Made by a program: the position numbers and the translations under genes. The notes under the pieces were generated by a model. That model was not told the DNA's origin. It searched no databases and saw only the letters and a program-made list of their open reading frames with translations. Below are positions 45,974 to 54,302 of a stretch of 64,000 nucleotides of DNA, piece by piece. The stretch comes from Streptomonospora salina. GTDB lineage: Bacteria > Actinomycetota > Actinomycetes > Streptosporangiales > Streptosporangiaceae. The stretch is taken from the NCBI RefSeq assembly GCF_014204715.1, contig NZ_JACHLY010000002.1:372001-436000 (forward strand), read 5' to 3'. The number at the start of each line of letters is the position of its first letter. Within the stretch, counting starts at the first letter, position 1.

Positions 45974-46749
45974 CAGGCTTCCTCCGTCCGGGTCACCGAG
46001 GCGCGGCGCGAGACCGGGTTGTCGGAGGCGCCGGTGATAGCCGCCACGATCTCCTCGTAGCTGGTCTCTTCGACGCCGAAGTCGCCGGCGTTGCGGCCCA
46101 GGCGCAGGACTGCCGCCCGGTCGGCGACGGCGCGGACGTCGGCCATGTTGTGGCTGACGAGGATGACGCCGAGGCCGCGGTCGCGCAGCCGCTCCAGCAG
46201 GTCGAGCACCTGTGCGGTCTGGGCCACGCCCAGGGCCGCGGTGGGCTCGTCCAGCAGGACGACCTTCGGCTCGCCCAGCAGCGCGCGGGCGATCGCGATG
46301 ATCTGGCGCTGGCCGCCGGAGAGCGAGGCCACGGGGACCCGCAGGCTGGGGATCTTGACCGAGAGGGAATCGAGCAGCTCCGTGGCCCGCCGCTCCATTT
46401 CGACCTCGTCGAGCGCCCCGAACGCCGTCTTCTCGACGCCGAGGAAGAGGTTGGCGACGATGTCCAGGTTGTCGCACAGCGCGAGGTCCTGGTAGATCGT
46501 GGCGATCCCCAGGCGCTGGGCGTCGGCGGGCCGCTGGATGTCGACCCGCTCGCCCTCCCAGAGGATGTCCCCGCTGTCACCGGAGTTCACGCCGGCGATG
46601 ACTTTGACGAGGGTGGATTTGCCTGCGCCGTTGTCGCCCAGCAGGGCGACGACCTCGCCGGGGTCGACCGCGAGGTCGACCTGGTTGAGCGCCTGTACGG
46701 CGCCGAAGCTCTTGGATATCCCGGACAGTTCCAGGACTGGTCTACTCAA
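45973..46749 (-). CDS. Sugar ABC transporter ATP-binding protein
   Basis: A 258-residue single-domain ATPase. Walker A is GDNGAGKST, the ABC signature LSGGQRQ, Walker B VVLLDEPTAAL and the switch His in LVSHNMADV. Unlike XylG and RbsA, which have two ATPase domains (about 500 residues), this is one domain, as in FrcA-type importers. It would energise uptake of the sugar bound by the upstream lipoprotein. Confidence 0.93.
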   Translation of the reverse strand: MSRPVLELSGISKSFGAVQALNQVDLAVDPGEVVALLGDNGAGKSTLVKVIAGVNSGDSGDILWEGERVDIQRPADAQRLGIATIYQDLALCDNLDIVANLFLGVEKTAFGALDEVEMERRATELLDSLSVKIPSLRVPVASLSGGQRQIIAIARALLGEPKVVLLDEPTAALGVAQTAQVLDLLERLRDRGLGVILVSHNMADVRAVADRAAVLRLGRNAGDFGVEETSYEEIVAAITGASDNPVSRRASVTRTEEA

Positions 46750-46810
46750 TATCCTGTCCTTTAGGCTGCGCCCACGACGGGAGTCGCGTGTCTGGTGTGG
46801 TCCCGTGCGC

Positions 46811-46844
46811 GGACGGGCGCCGGTTAGCGGACCGACGCCCGTCC
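46811..46844 (-). terminator. Intercistronic hairpin between binding-protein and ATPase genes
   Basis: GGACGGGCG (46811-46819) pairs with CGCCCGTCC (46836-46844). Placed right after the binding-protein gene, it probably attenuates transcription or stabilises the upstream message, giving more binding protein than membrane components. Confidence 0.5.
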
Positions 46845-46866
46845 TATACGTCTGCCGTTCGCGCTC

Positions 46867-48000
46867 CTACTGCAGGTCCTGGCAGAAGTCGGTGTCGGCG
46901 TAGCGGTCGGTGCAGATCTCCTCGACGGTGTAGAAGCCGTCGGAGATCACGGTGTCCTCGACGTCGTCGACGGTCACCGGGATCGGATCGATCAGGACCG
47001 ACTTGATCTCGTTGCCGTTGCCGTCCTCCACCTCGGTCGTGCCGTATTCGCCGTTGCCCTCGTACTCTTCGCCGGTGGCAGCAGCGACCGCCATCTCGGC
47101 GGCGACCTCGGCCTCGGGCCGGATGGCCTTGTAGACGGTCATGTACTGCTCGCCGGAGATGACGCGCTGGATGCCGGCGATCTCGGCGTCCTGACCGGTG
47201 ATGGGCGGCAGGTCATCGACGCCCGCGCCCTTCAGCGCGGCGACGATGCCGGCGGCCATGCCGTCGTTGGCGGAGTAGACGCCGTCGATCTCGTCGGCGC
47301 CGACCGCGGTGATGGCCTGCTCCATCTCGACCTGGGCCTCATCGGGATTCCACTCGGGAGTGTCGTACTCCTTGGCGATCTCGACCTGGCCGTCCAGGAC
47401 GTCGTGCGCGCCCTGCTTGAACTTGGCGGCGTTGGGGTCGGTCGGCGAGCCGTTGATCATCACGATCTGGCTGTCCTCGCCGCCGCCGTTCTGGTCCAGA
47501 GCCTGCAGCAGCGACTGGCCCTGCACCTCGCCCACGCGCCGGTTGTCGAAGGAGACGTAGTAGTCGACTCCGCCCTCGGCCAGGCGGTCGTAGGCGACGA
47601 CCGGCACGTCCTGGCTCTGGGCGTTCTGGACGATGCCGGAGGCGGACTCGGCGTCGACAGCGTCCAGCACCAGCACGTCCACGCCCGAGGTCAGCAGCGA
47701 CTCGGCCTGGTCCTGCTGTTTGGAGGTCTCCTGGTCTGCGTTCTGGTAGAGCAGTTCGCAGTTCTCGCAGAGCTCGTTGAGCCCTTCTTCGAAGTAGGGC
47801 TTGTCGAACTCTTCGTACCGCGCCGTCTGCGTCTCCGGCAGCAGCAGTCCGACCTTGAAGCCCTCCTCGACGCTGGCGTCGCCGCCGCCGTCGCCGCTCG
47901 ACGCGCCGTCGGTAGTGGCGCCGCATCCGGCTGCGAGCAGCGACAGCGCCGCCGCCGCCCCGACCGCGGCGCGGAACATGGATCCGCTTCGCTTATTCAA
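46867..48000 (-). CDS. Sugar ABC transporter substrate-binding lipoprotein (XylF/RbsB-like)
   Basis: A 377-residue periplasmic-binding-protein type 1 family member. The signal peptide ends in the lipobox LLAAGC. The domain begins with FKVGLLLPETQTARYEEFD and includes GVDVLVLDAVDAESASGIV and VYSANDGMAAGIVAALKGAG. The nearest described type is xylose-binding XylF, but the sugar cannot be assigned from sequence. The start is TTG 47998-48000 with AGGAGG eight bases upstream; an ATG seven codons later lacks a ribosome site. Confidence 0.92.
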   Translation of the reverse strand: MNKRSGSMFRAAVGAAAALSLLAAGCGATTDGASSGDGGGDASVEEGFKVGLLLPETQTARYEEFDKPYFEEGLNELCENCELLYQNADQETSKQQDQAESLLTSGVDVLVLDAVDAESASGIVQNAQSQDVPVVAYDRLAEGGVDYYVSFDNRRVGEVQGQSLLQALDQNGGGEDSQIVMINGSPTDPNAAKFKQGAHDVLDGQVEIAKEYDTPEWNPDEAQVEMEQAITAVGADEIDGVYSANDGMAAGIVAALKGAGVDDLPPITGQDAEIAGIQRVISGEQYMTVYKAIRPEAEVAAEMAVAAATGEEYEGNGEYGTTEVEDGNGNEIKSVLIDPIPVTVDDVEDTVISDGFYTVEEICTDRYADTDFCQDLQ

Positions 48001-48114
48001 CGGGTTGACCTCCTCTTGCGGCCCCCGAGCACGTTGCCTGGGGGAAGTCCGACACGGGTCTGTGCGTCGGATCACTCGGTGGACCAATGCCGTGAAGTCA
48101 AGCTGGTTCACTCG

Positions 48115-48182
48115 TTGACGTCAAGCCTTGAACACATAACCGAAATGTCACGAGGACTTCATTCAACCGGTGAAACCGAAAT
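48115..48182. promoter_or_regulatory. Promoter/operator region of the sugar ABC operon
   Basis: A perfect palindrome TTGACGTCAA lies at 48115-48124, and AACCGAAAT is repeated directly at 48138-48146 and 48174-48182. The stretch is AT-richer than its surroundings and lies between the ROK repressor gene and the binding-protein gene. It is the likely ROK-binding region. Confidence 0.4.
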
Positions 48183-48288
48183 ATTCGCAGGTCACAGGAG
48201 TTACACCGATTGCCGTACCCCCGGGGAAACGCACCGGGATTTTACCCGCGCGGAACACGTTCGACCTGGTCACCGCCCCGTTACGGGA

Positions 48289-49467
48289 TCAGGCCGGCGC
48301 CTCCTCGGCCGCTGCGGTCGCCGCCAGCACCAGCGCTCCGCGCAGCGCCGCGTCGTCGTCCAGGCTTCCCCGCACGATCCGCATCCGGGCCAGGGCACTG
48401 CCCAGGGTTCCCAGTTCCAGGGTGCGGCGCACCGGCTCCAGCAGCGCCTCGCCCGCCTCGACCAGGTCTCCGCCCAGCACCACCAGCTCGGGGTTGAACG
48501 TGTTGGCAAGAACGCCCAGTCCCCGGCCCAGGGCGGCACCGGCCTCGGCGACCACCCGGCGCGAGCCCGGATCGCCCTCATCGGCCGCCGCCACCAGCTC
48601 CGCGACGCTCGCCGGCGGCTGCTGGCCCTGCTGGGGCACCATGCCCAGCAGGTAGGGAGCACCCAGCACGGTCTCCAGGCACCCGCGGTTGCCGCAGCGG
48701 CACACCTGGCCGCGCTCGTCCAGGCCGATGTGGCCGATCTCGCCGGCCGTGCCTCCCGCACCGCGGAACAGGTCGCCGCCGACGACGATGCCGGCGCCCA
48801 CGCCTTCCTTGATGCGGACGTAGATGACGTGCTCGCTCCCGGCAGCGGCACCGCCGCGCATCTCGGCGAGCGCGCACAGGTTCGCGTCGTTCTCGGCCTG
48901 CACCGGAACGCGCAGCCGCGCCGACAGCGCCGCAGCCGGCCGGTACCCGGCCCACCGCGGCATGCACGTGATGGCTCCGATCTCGCCGGTGTCCAGGTCG
49001 ACCGGGCCGGGCACCGACGCGGTGACCGCGGCGATGGTGGCGTGGTCGACCCTCAGGCGCGTCAACAGGGTCTCCACCAGCCACACCGCCCTGCGGACGG
49101 CGCGGTCGGGGTCGGCGGTGACGTCGTAGGCGATGCTCTCGCGCGCCAGGACCGCCCCCTCGCTGTCGCCCAGGGCGGCGGTGAGCCGGTCCAGCGCGAA
49201 GTCGAGCGCTACGACCGCGCCGGGGGGACGGATCAGCGTGACCGCGCGGGCCCGCCGTCCGTTGGAGGAGGTTTCGCGGACCGAGACCGTACCCGCCGCA
49301 CGCAGGTTGCGTACGATGTTGGAGACACTGGCCGGTGAGAGCCCGGTGTAACGGGCCAGTCCGGCTTGGGTCAGCGTCCCTCCGCTGCGCAGCGCATCGA
49401 CCACGCGCTGCTGGTTGGCCCGCCGCAGCCCTGCCTGGGATCCGGGGGTCGCCTCGGCGTCGGTCAC
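48289..49467 (-). CDS. ROK family transcriptional repressor
   Basis: A 392-residue XylR/NagC-type regulator. The N-terminal winged helix (about 15-75) contains LARYTGLSPASVSNIVRNL. The ROK sugar-kinase-like domain includes the zinc motif CRCGNRGCLE and the phosphate loops around DFALDRLTAAL and GVGAGIVVGG. It is encoded directly upstream of the ABC importer on the same strand and most likely represses it until its sugar is present. GTG 49465-49467 has GAGGGA upstream. Confidence 0.93.
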   Translation of the reverse strand: MTDAEATPGSQAGLRRANQQRVVDALRSGGTLTQAGLARYTGLSPASVSNIVRNLRAAGTVSVRETSSNGRRARAVTLIRPPGAVVALDFALDRLTAALGDSEGAVLARESIAYDVTADPDRAVRRAVWLVETLLTRLRVDHATIAAVTASVPGPVDLDTGEIGAITCMPRWAGYRPAAALSARLRVPVQAENDANLCALAEMRGGAAAGSEHVIYVRIKEGVGAGIVVGGDLFRGAGGTAGEIGHIGLDERGQVCRCGNRGCLETVLGAPYLLGMVPQQGQQPPASVAELVAAADEGDPGSRRVVAEAGAALGRGLGVLANTFNPELVVLGGDLVEAGEALLEPVRRTLELGTLGSALARMRIVRGSLDDDAALRGALVLAATAAAEEAPA

Positions 49468-49534
49468 GGGGTCCCTCTCCTCTGCGTGAAGGCGGGCGCT
49501 GCTGGTGAACTGGAGCTTACAAGACGTGAATTCA

Positions 49535-50137
49535 ATGCGGGAGCCCGGGTCCGGCCGCCGTTCTCCGACGCCTCCCGTGCTCAGCGCCGAGGATCCCGGC
49601 TGGAGCCGGCGCGCGGCCCGAGCGCTGCGGAACTCCCCCGCCCGGGCGGGGCGGTGCCGCGTGCTCGCGGTCGAAGGCCGCTCAGGAGCGGGAAAGTCCG
49701 TGCTCGCCGGGCGCATCGCCGCAGAGGCCGGCTGCCCGCTGCTGCATATGGACGACCTCTACCCCGGCTGGGAAGGCCTGGAGGCCGCGGTGCCCCTCGT
49801 CCGCGCATGGATCCTGGAGCCCGTGGCGCACGGCGGAAACCCGCACTGGCAGCGCTACGACTGGGAGCGCGGCACTCCCGGCGAATGGCAGTACACACCC
49901 GTACAGGACCTGCTGGTGATCGAAGGCTGCGGCTCCGGCGCCCGGCGACTGCGCCCGTTCCTGTCCCTGCTGGCGTGGGTCGGCGCCCCGGACGCTGTTC
50001 GGGCGGCGCGGCTGGACGCACGCGAGGACGCCGCCGACTACGCCCCGTACCGGCATCTGTGGGCGCGCCAAGAGGAGGACTTCTACACCGGCCACCGCGT
50101 GGCCGAACACGCCGGCCTGATCATCGACAATCCGTGA
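49535..50137 (+). CDS. Uridine kinase-like P-loop protein
   Basis: A 200-residue NTP-binding protein. Walker A is EGRSGAGKSVLA; the following LLHMDDLYPGWEGL places an Asp-Asp pair as in uridine kinases and related small-molecule kinases. VIEGCG may serve as a lid-associated segment. The substrate is uncertain. ATG 49535 was chosen; an in-frame ATG ten codons upstream lacks a ribosome site. It is divergent from the ROK gene and convergent with the acidic lipoprotein. Confidence 0.8.
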   Translation: MREPGSGRRSPTPPVLSAEDPGWSRRAARALRNSPARAGRCRVLAVEGRSGAGKSVLAGRIAAEAGCPLLHMDDLYPGWEGLEAAVPLVRAWILEPVAHGGNPHWQRYDWERGTPGEWQYTPVQDLLVIEGCGSGARRLRPFLSLLAWVGAPDAVRAARLDAREDAADYAPYRHLWARQEEDFYTGHRVAEHAGLIIDNP

Positions 50138-50145
50138 ATCCGGCG

Positions 50146-50197
50146 CCCGTCGCCGCCGGGCCGCCGCCGGTGCGACGAGCACGCCGGCGGCGACGGG
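50146..50197. terminator. Bidirectional terminator
   Basis: CCCGTCGCCGCCGG (50146-50159) pairs perfectly with CCGGCGGCGACGGG (50184-50197), a 14-bp stem between converging genes. Confidence 0.7.
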
Positions 50198-50236
50198 CGG
50201 GGCCCGCGGGCGGCACCGCAGGCCCCGCATCCGGTC

Positions 50237-50605
50237 CTACCGGTCGTCCATCTCCTCCTCGCCGTCCATCTCGTCTCCCTCGTCCATGCCGTCCCCGGAC
50301 TCCCCGTCCATGGACGCGTCTTCGCCGTCCTCCATCTGCTCGTCGCCGCCCTCGTCCATGCCGTCCCCGGACTCCCCGTCCATGGACGGGTCCTCGCCGT
50401 CCTCCATCTGCTCGTCGCCGCCCTCGTCTTCCATGTCCTCGTCGCCGGACTCGCCCTGCTGCTCGGCGCCGTCCTGCTCGGTGGTGACTTCGTCGCCGCT
50501 TCCGCCTTCGCCGTCGTTGCAGGCGGCCAGCGAGAACACGGCGGCCAGGCCGAGGGCTCCGACGGCTACCAGGCGGCGCAGGGTGCTCAGCGATGCGGTG
50601 GGCAT
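50237..50605 (-). CDS. Small acidic, methionine-rich lipoprotein with internal repeat
   Basis: A 122-residue protein. The signal peptide ends in SLAAC (Cys at about residue 29), so it should be lipid-anchored outside the membrane. The mature part is almost only Asp, Glu, Gly, Ser, Gln and Met. A unit starting GGDEQMEDGED and ending GDGMDE occurs twice, differing by one Pro/Ala change. All nine methionines after the lipobox are followed by Asp or Glu. No known domain fits. It lies downstream of the Moco oxidoreductase gene, where related clusters often carry a fasciclin lipoprotein. A metal-binding or oxidant-buffering role is inference. Confidence 0.75.
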   Translation of the reverse strand: MPTASLSTLRRLVAVGALGLAAVFSLAACNDGEGGSGDEVTTEQDGAEQQGESGDEDMEDEGGDEQMEDGEDPSMDGESGDGMDEGGDEQMEDGEDASMDGESGDGMDEGDEMDGEEEMDDR

Positions 50606-50650
50606 GGGTGTCTCCTCGCGTTCGATACGTGTTCCTACGGTTGCGCTGTG

Positions 50651-50705
50651 CGCCCGCCGCCGGACGCGGCGGGCGCGGCCCGCGGGGCCGCTGCGGCCCC
50701 GCGGG
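50651..50705 (-). terminator. Tandem hairpins after the Moco oxidoreductase gene
   Basis: Two perfect stems lie side by side: 50651-50660 with 50666-50675 (10 bp) and 50679-50690 with 50694-50705 (12 bp, 3-base loop). They separate the oxidoreductase gene from the acidic lipoprotein gene. Confidence 0.7.
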
Positions 50706-50742
50706 GGCGGGTGGAGCGGCGCCGGCGCTGTGCCGACGCCGC

Positions 50743-52545
50743 TCAGGTGACCGTCACGGCCACGGTGTGGTGGCCGGTGGCCCCGTCGGGGGCCGGCTGC
50801 GCTTCCTCGGCGGTCTGCGTAGCGCCGGACTTGTCGGTCGCACGCACACTGACGGTGTGGTCGCCGGGTTCGGCGTCCCACTCCAGGACCCACTGGCGCC
50901 AGGTGTCGGCGGTGTCCTCGGCGGCCAGGCGCGCGGCCCGCCACGGGCCGTCGTCGATGCGCACCTCGACGCCGTCGACACCGACATGCTGGGCCCAGGC
51001 GACCCCCGCGATCGGCAGGGCGCCCGCGCTCACCTGCGCACCTTCGCGGGGGGTGTCGATGCGCGACTGCGTCTTGATCGGCGCCCGCTGGGACCAGCCG
51101 CGCGGTATCCAGTAGGCGTCGAAGGCGTCGAAGGTGGTGAGTTCCATGTCATCGACCCATTTGCACGCCGAGACGTAGCCGTAGAGGCCCGGAACCACCA
51201 CCCGCGCCGGAAAGCCGTGCTCGGCGGGCAGCGGCGCACCGTTCATCCCCAGCGCCAGGAGCGCGTCGCGGCCGTCCATCAGCGCTTCTACAGGCGTCCC
51301 GATGGTCATGCCGTCGGTGGAGCGCGACACGAGCTGGTCGGCCGGGCCGCCCTCGCCGGGAGGGCGCACCCCCGCCTCGCGCAGCAGTGCGGCGATCGGT
51401 ACGCCGATCCAGCGGGCGTTGCCGACGTAGGTACCGCCGACCCGGTTGGATACGCACGCCAGGGTGACGTCGCGCTCGGCCAGGTCGGAGCGCTCCACCA
51501 GGTCGGCGTAGGTGTATTCGACCTCGCGCGCTCCGCGCCCGTGGATGCGCAGGCGCCAGCGGGTGGCGTCGACGCGCGGCACCGACAGGGCGGTGTCGAC
51601 CCGGTAGAAGTCGCCGTTGGGAGTGAAGAACGGGCTCAGCCCGTCCACGTCGAGTTCGGCCCCGTCGGGCAGCGGCGGCGCCGGGGAATCGGGGCGGGGC
51701 AGCCGGACCGCTTCCCGGCTCGCCTCTCCCCCCGCCCGCGAGGCGGCCCACCAGCGCCCGCCGGCACCGGCGCCGGCCGAGGCCAGGGCCGCGCCGCCCG
51801 CCAGGAGCGCGAACCTGCGGCGGTCGAAAGCGGGGCCTCTCGGCGGCGCGCCCGCCGTGTCCGCAGCGGGCGCGGCACGCTCGGCGGCACCGGTGACCGT
51901 CGCGGCCTCCGGAGCCTCAGCGGCTTCAGGCGCCTCCGGAGCCTCAGCGGCTTCAGGCGCCTCCGAGGATTCCGCGGTCTCCGGAGGCCGGGCGGGCTCG
52001 GCCGCCGGCGCGGCGGACGCTCCGGCGGCCTCCTGCCCGGAGGCGAGGGCGTCGGCCGCCCGCACCGGTGCGGTGCGCACCAGCACGCGCAGCAGGACCA
52101 GTGCCACAGCACCGCCCGCCGCCGACGGCAGGGCATACAGCGCGTCGGCTTCGGGCCGGGTGAGCGCGGCGGCCAGCGAGACCGCGGCCAGTGCCGCGAT
52201 GCCGGCGTCTCCGATCAGCGGCCGCCGCAGGGCGCCGACGCCGGTCGCCGCCGCCAGCAGCGCCAGCAGCACCGCCGTTCCGGCGACCAGCAGCGGCCGG
52301 TCGGCCTCGCCTACCGCCGAGATCGCGAACTCCCGCAGCTCCTGCGGCGTGAGGTCGATGACCGCCTGCCCGACCGCGATCAGCGGGGTGGCGTCGGGCC
52401 GGAGGAACGCCGCGGCGACCTCGGCCGTGCCCAGGGCGGCGCCGGCGGCGACGAGCCCGCACAGCGCGCCGACACGCGGGCGGGGGCGCTGCACCGGCTG
52501 CGCGGCCGACGGTTCCGTCGGCGGAGTGGTTTCATGATCAGACAC
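50743..52545 (-). CDS. Membrane-anchored molybdopterin-dependent oxidoreductase (sulfite oxidase/YedY-like)
   Basis: A 600-residue protein in three parts. Four N-terminal helices (about 25-165) anchor it. A low-complexity Ala/Glu/Pro linker follows (about 175-225, repeated EAPEAAEAPEAP units), then a further helix. The outer Moco domain (about 290-490) has the molybdenum-binding Cys 364 in LACVSNRVGG, and a C-terminal Ig-like dimerisation domain ends the chain. The fold covers sulfite oxidases and the periplasmic methionine sulfoxide reductase MsrP/YedY; the substrate is unknown. It is divergent from the SigK-like sigma gene. Start GTG 52543-52545. Confidence 0.9.
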   Translation of the reverse strand: MSDHETTPPTEPSAAQPVQRPRPRVGALCGLVAAGAALGTAEVAAAFLRPDATPLIAVGQAVIDLTPQELREFAISAVGEADRPLLVAGTAVLLALLAAATGVGALRRPLIGDAGIAALAAVSLAAALTRPEADALYALPSAAGGAVALVLLRVLVRTAPVRAADALASGQEAAGASAAPAAEPARPPETAESSEAPEAAEAPEAPEAAEAPEAATVTGAAERAAPAADTAGAPPRGPAFDRRRFALLAGGAALASAGAGAGGRWWAASRAGGEASREAVRLPRPDSPAPPLPDGAELDVDGLSPFFTPNGDFYRVDTALSVPRVDATRWRLRIHGRGAREVEYTYADLVERSDLAERDVTLACVSNRVGGTYVGNARWIGVPIAALLREAGVRPPGEGGPADQLVSRSTDGMTIGTPVEALMDGRDALLALGMNGAPLPAEHGFPARVVVPGLYGYVSACKWVDDMELTTFDAFDAYWIPRGWSQRAPIKTQSRIDTPREGAQVSAGALPIAGVAWAQHVGVDGVEVRIDDGPWRAARLAAEDTADTWRQWVLEWDAEPGDHTVSVRATDKSGATQTAEEAQPAPDGATGHHTVAVTVT

Positions 52546-52684
52546 GCCCCTGCTTCGGATCCGCATCCGGCATGGAGACCCCGGCTTCGATAACGGAAAT
52601 ATAACACTCGTGGTGCGGGTGGGGCGGCGCGGTCGCCGCGGCCGGACCGGCTCCGAACGCAGACTGGAATGGATACGACGAACG

Positions 52685-53344
52685 GTGTCGGAGCCGAGGA
52701 CGGTGGCACGAGTGGAACACGCGATACCGGCGCAGCCGCCGGACCGCAAGCAGTCGGCCGGCAGCGCGGCGGGCGGCACCGGCGGTCCCGACGACGAGCG
52801 CCGACTGGTCGCTCTGCTGCAGCGCACCGCCCTGGGTGAACTCGACGCGTTCGAAGAGGTCTACCGCGAGCTGGCGGGCCCGGTGTTCGGTCTCGCCCGC
52901 CGTGTCCTGCTGGACCGGGCCCAGGCCGAGGAGGTGACCCAGGAGGTGTTCACCGAGCTGTGGCGCCTGGCCGCACGCTTCGACCCCGGCCGGGGCGGCA
53001 TACGCGCCTGGGTGCTCACTCTGGCCCACCGCCGCGCCGTGGACCGGGTCCGCGCGGAGCAGTCGGCGGCCACCCGCATGGAGGCCGCCGGCCGCATGGC
53101 GCCGGAGTCGTCCCCGCCCGAGGACGTCGCCGAGCAGGTGGAGCACCGGTTGGAGCGGGAGAAGGTGCGCCGCTGCCTGCACCGGCTGACCGAGGTGCAG
53201 AACGAGGCGGTGCGGCTGACCTACTACACCGGCTACACCCAGCGCGAAACCGCCGAGCTGCTGGGGGTGCCGCTGACCACGGTGAAGGGCCGTCTGCGCG
53301 ACGGGCTGATCCGGCTGCGCGACTGCCTGGGGGTGATGGTGTGA
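52685..53344 (+). CDS. ECF sigma factor, SigK-like
   Basis: A roughly 219-residue group 4 sigma factor. Region 2 (about 35-100) includes ALGELDAFEEVYRELAGPVF and QAEEVTQEVFTELWRLA, and region 4 (about 145-210) includes YYTGYTQRETAELLGVPLTT. The closest type is SigK, which is controlled by RskA anti-sigma factors, and the next gene is one. Several GTG codons (52685, 52703, 52712) could start it. The stop overlaps the anti-sigma start, so the two are made together. Confidence 0.9.
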   Translation: MSEPRTVARVEHAIPAQPPDRKQSAGSAAGGTGGPDDERRLVALLQRTALGELDAFEEVYRELAGPVFGLARRVLLDRAQAEEVTQEVFTELWRLAARFDPGRGGIRAWVLTLAHRRAVDRVRAEQSAATRMEAAGRMAPESSPPEDVAEQVEHRLEREKVRRCLHRLTEVQNEAVRLTYYTGYTQRETAELLGVPLTTVKGRLRDGLIRLRDCLGVMV

Positions 53345-54144
53345 GTGCCCGGGAGCACGATGTGCACGGACTGACAGCCGCCTATGCGGTCGACGCGTTG
53401 AGCGGCGCGGAGCGTGAACGCGCGCGGCGCCACGTCGACGAGTGCGCCGACTGCCGACGCGACCTGGGCGAATTCCGCGCCACGACGGTACGGCTGGCCT
53501 ACGCGCAGGCCGAGCGCCCGCCCGAGGCGGTCTGGGAGCGGCTGCGCGCGGCGGTGTCCGACGTACGCCCCCTGCCGCCGGACACGTCCGACTCCCGGCC
53601 GGAGGCCGAGAGCGGCGACGGCGGACGCGGCTCCGACCCGGGCGGCGGCGCCGACGGCGGCGCCCGGGTCCTCGACACGGCCTCCCGCCGGCGCGGCGGT
53701 CGGCTCCCGTGGCTGCTGGCCGCGGCCTGCGCTGTGCTCGCCGTGGTGCTGGGCGCGACGATCGTGTCCATGCAGCAGCGCATGGCGGAGATGAGCGAGC
53801 ACACGGCCGAGGTGGAGGCGCTGCTGGCCTCGTCCGACACCAGCATGGCCGAACAGCCGGTCAGCCACAGCCGGGCGCAGGCGACCGTGTTCACCTCCGA
53901 CCGCAACGACACGGTGATGATCATGGTCAAGGGCCTTCCGGTGCCGCCGGAGGACATGGACTACCAGATGTGGTACGTCGACGACTCGGGGATGCGCTCG
54001 GCCGGGATGCTGGAGCGCTCCGGGGCGGGCATGTACTCGGGGATGGCCGGGGACATGGGATCCGCCCGGCAGCTGGGAATCAGCCTGGAACCGGCGGGCG
54101 GCATGCCCGAGCCGAGTGAAGAACCGATGAAGGTCGAGCTCTAG
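53341..54144 (+). CDS. RskA-like anti-sigma factor
   Basis: A 267-residue membrane anti-sigma factor. The cytoplasmic zinc anti-sigma motif H-x3-C-x2-C is present at His 31, Cys 35 and Cys 38 (RRHVDECADC). One transmembrane helix lies at about 122-144. The outer RskA domain (about 180-267) has the typical YQMWYVDDSGMRSAG and LEPAGG segments. It contains about fifteen methionines after the membrane helix, more than usual, many as GM or DM. It should hold the sigma factor inactive until proteolysis after an outside signal. Confidence 0.9.
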   Translation: MSAREHDVHGLTAAYAVDALSGAERERARRHVDECADCRRDLGEFRATTVRLAYAQAERPPEAVWERLRAAVSDVRPLPPDTSDSRPEAESGDGGRGSDPGGGADGGARVLDTASRRRGGRLPWLLAAACAVLAVVLGATIVSMQQRMAEMSEHTAEVEALLASSDTSMAEQPVSHSRAQATVFTSDRNDTVMIMVKGLPVPPEDMDYQMWYVDDSGMRSAGMLERSGAGMYSGMAGDMGSARQLGISLEPAGGMPEPSEEPMKVEL

Positions 54145-54302
54145 GCACGGGTTCCGCAGGGGCGCGGGGCGGCGGGGTGCCGCGGACGCCGGACAGCGGG
54201 AGTCTCTACACTCGCTCCGGAGGTCGCAGCGCACCGCCGCCGCCTCCCACGAGCGCCGGAGCACGGCCCCGGCTCCCCTCCCCCGACCGAAGGAAGACCC
54301 CC

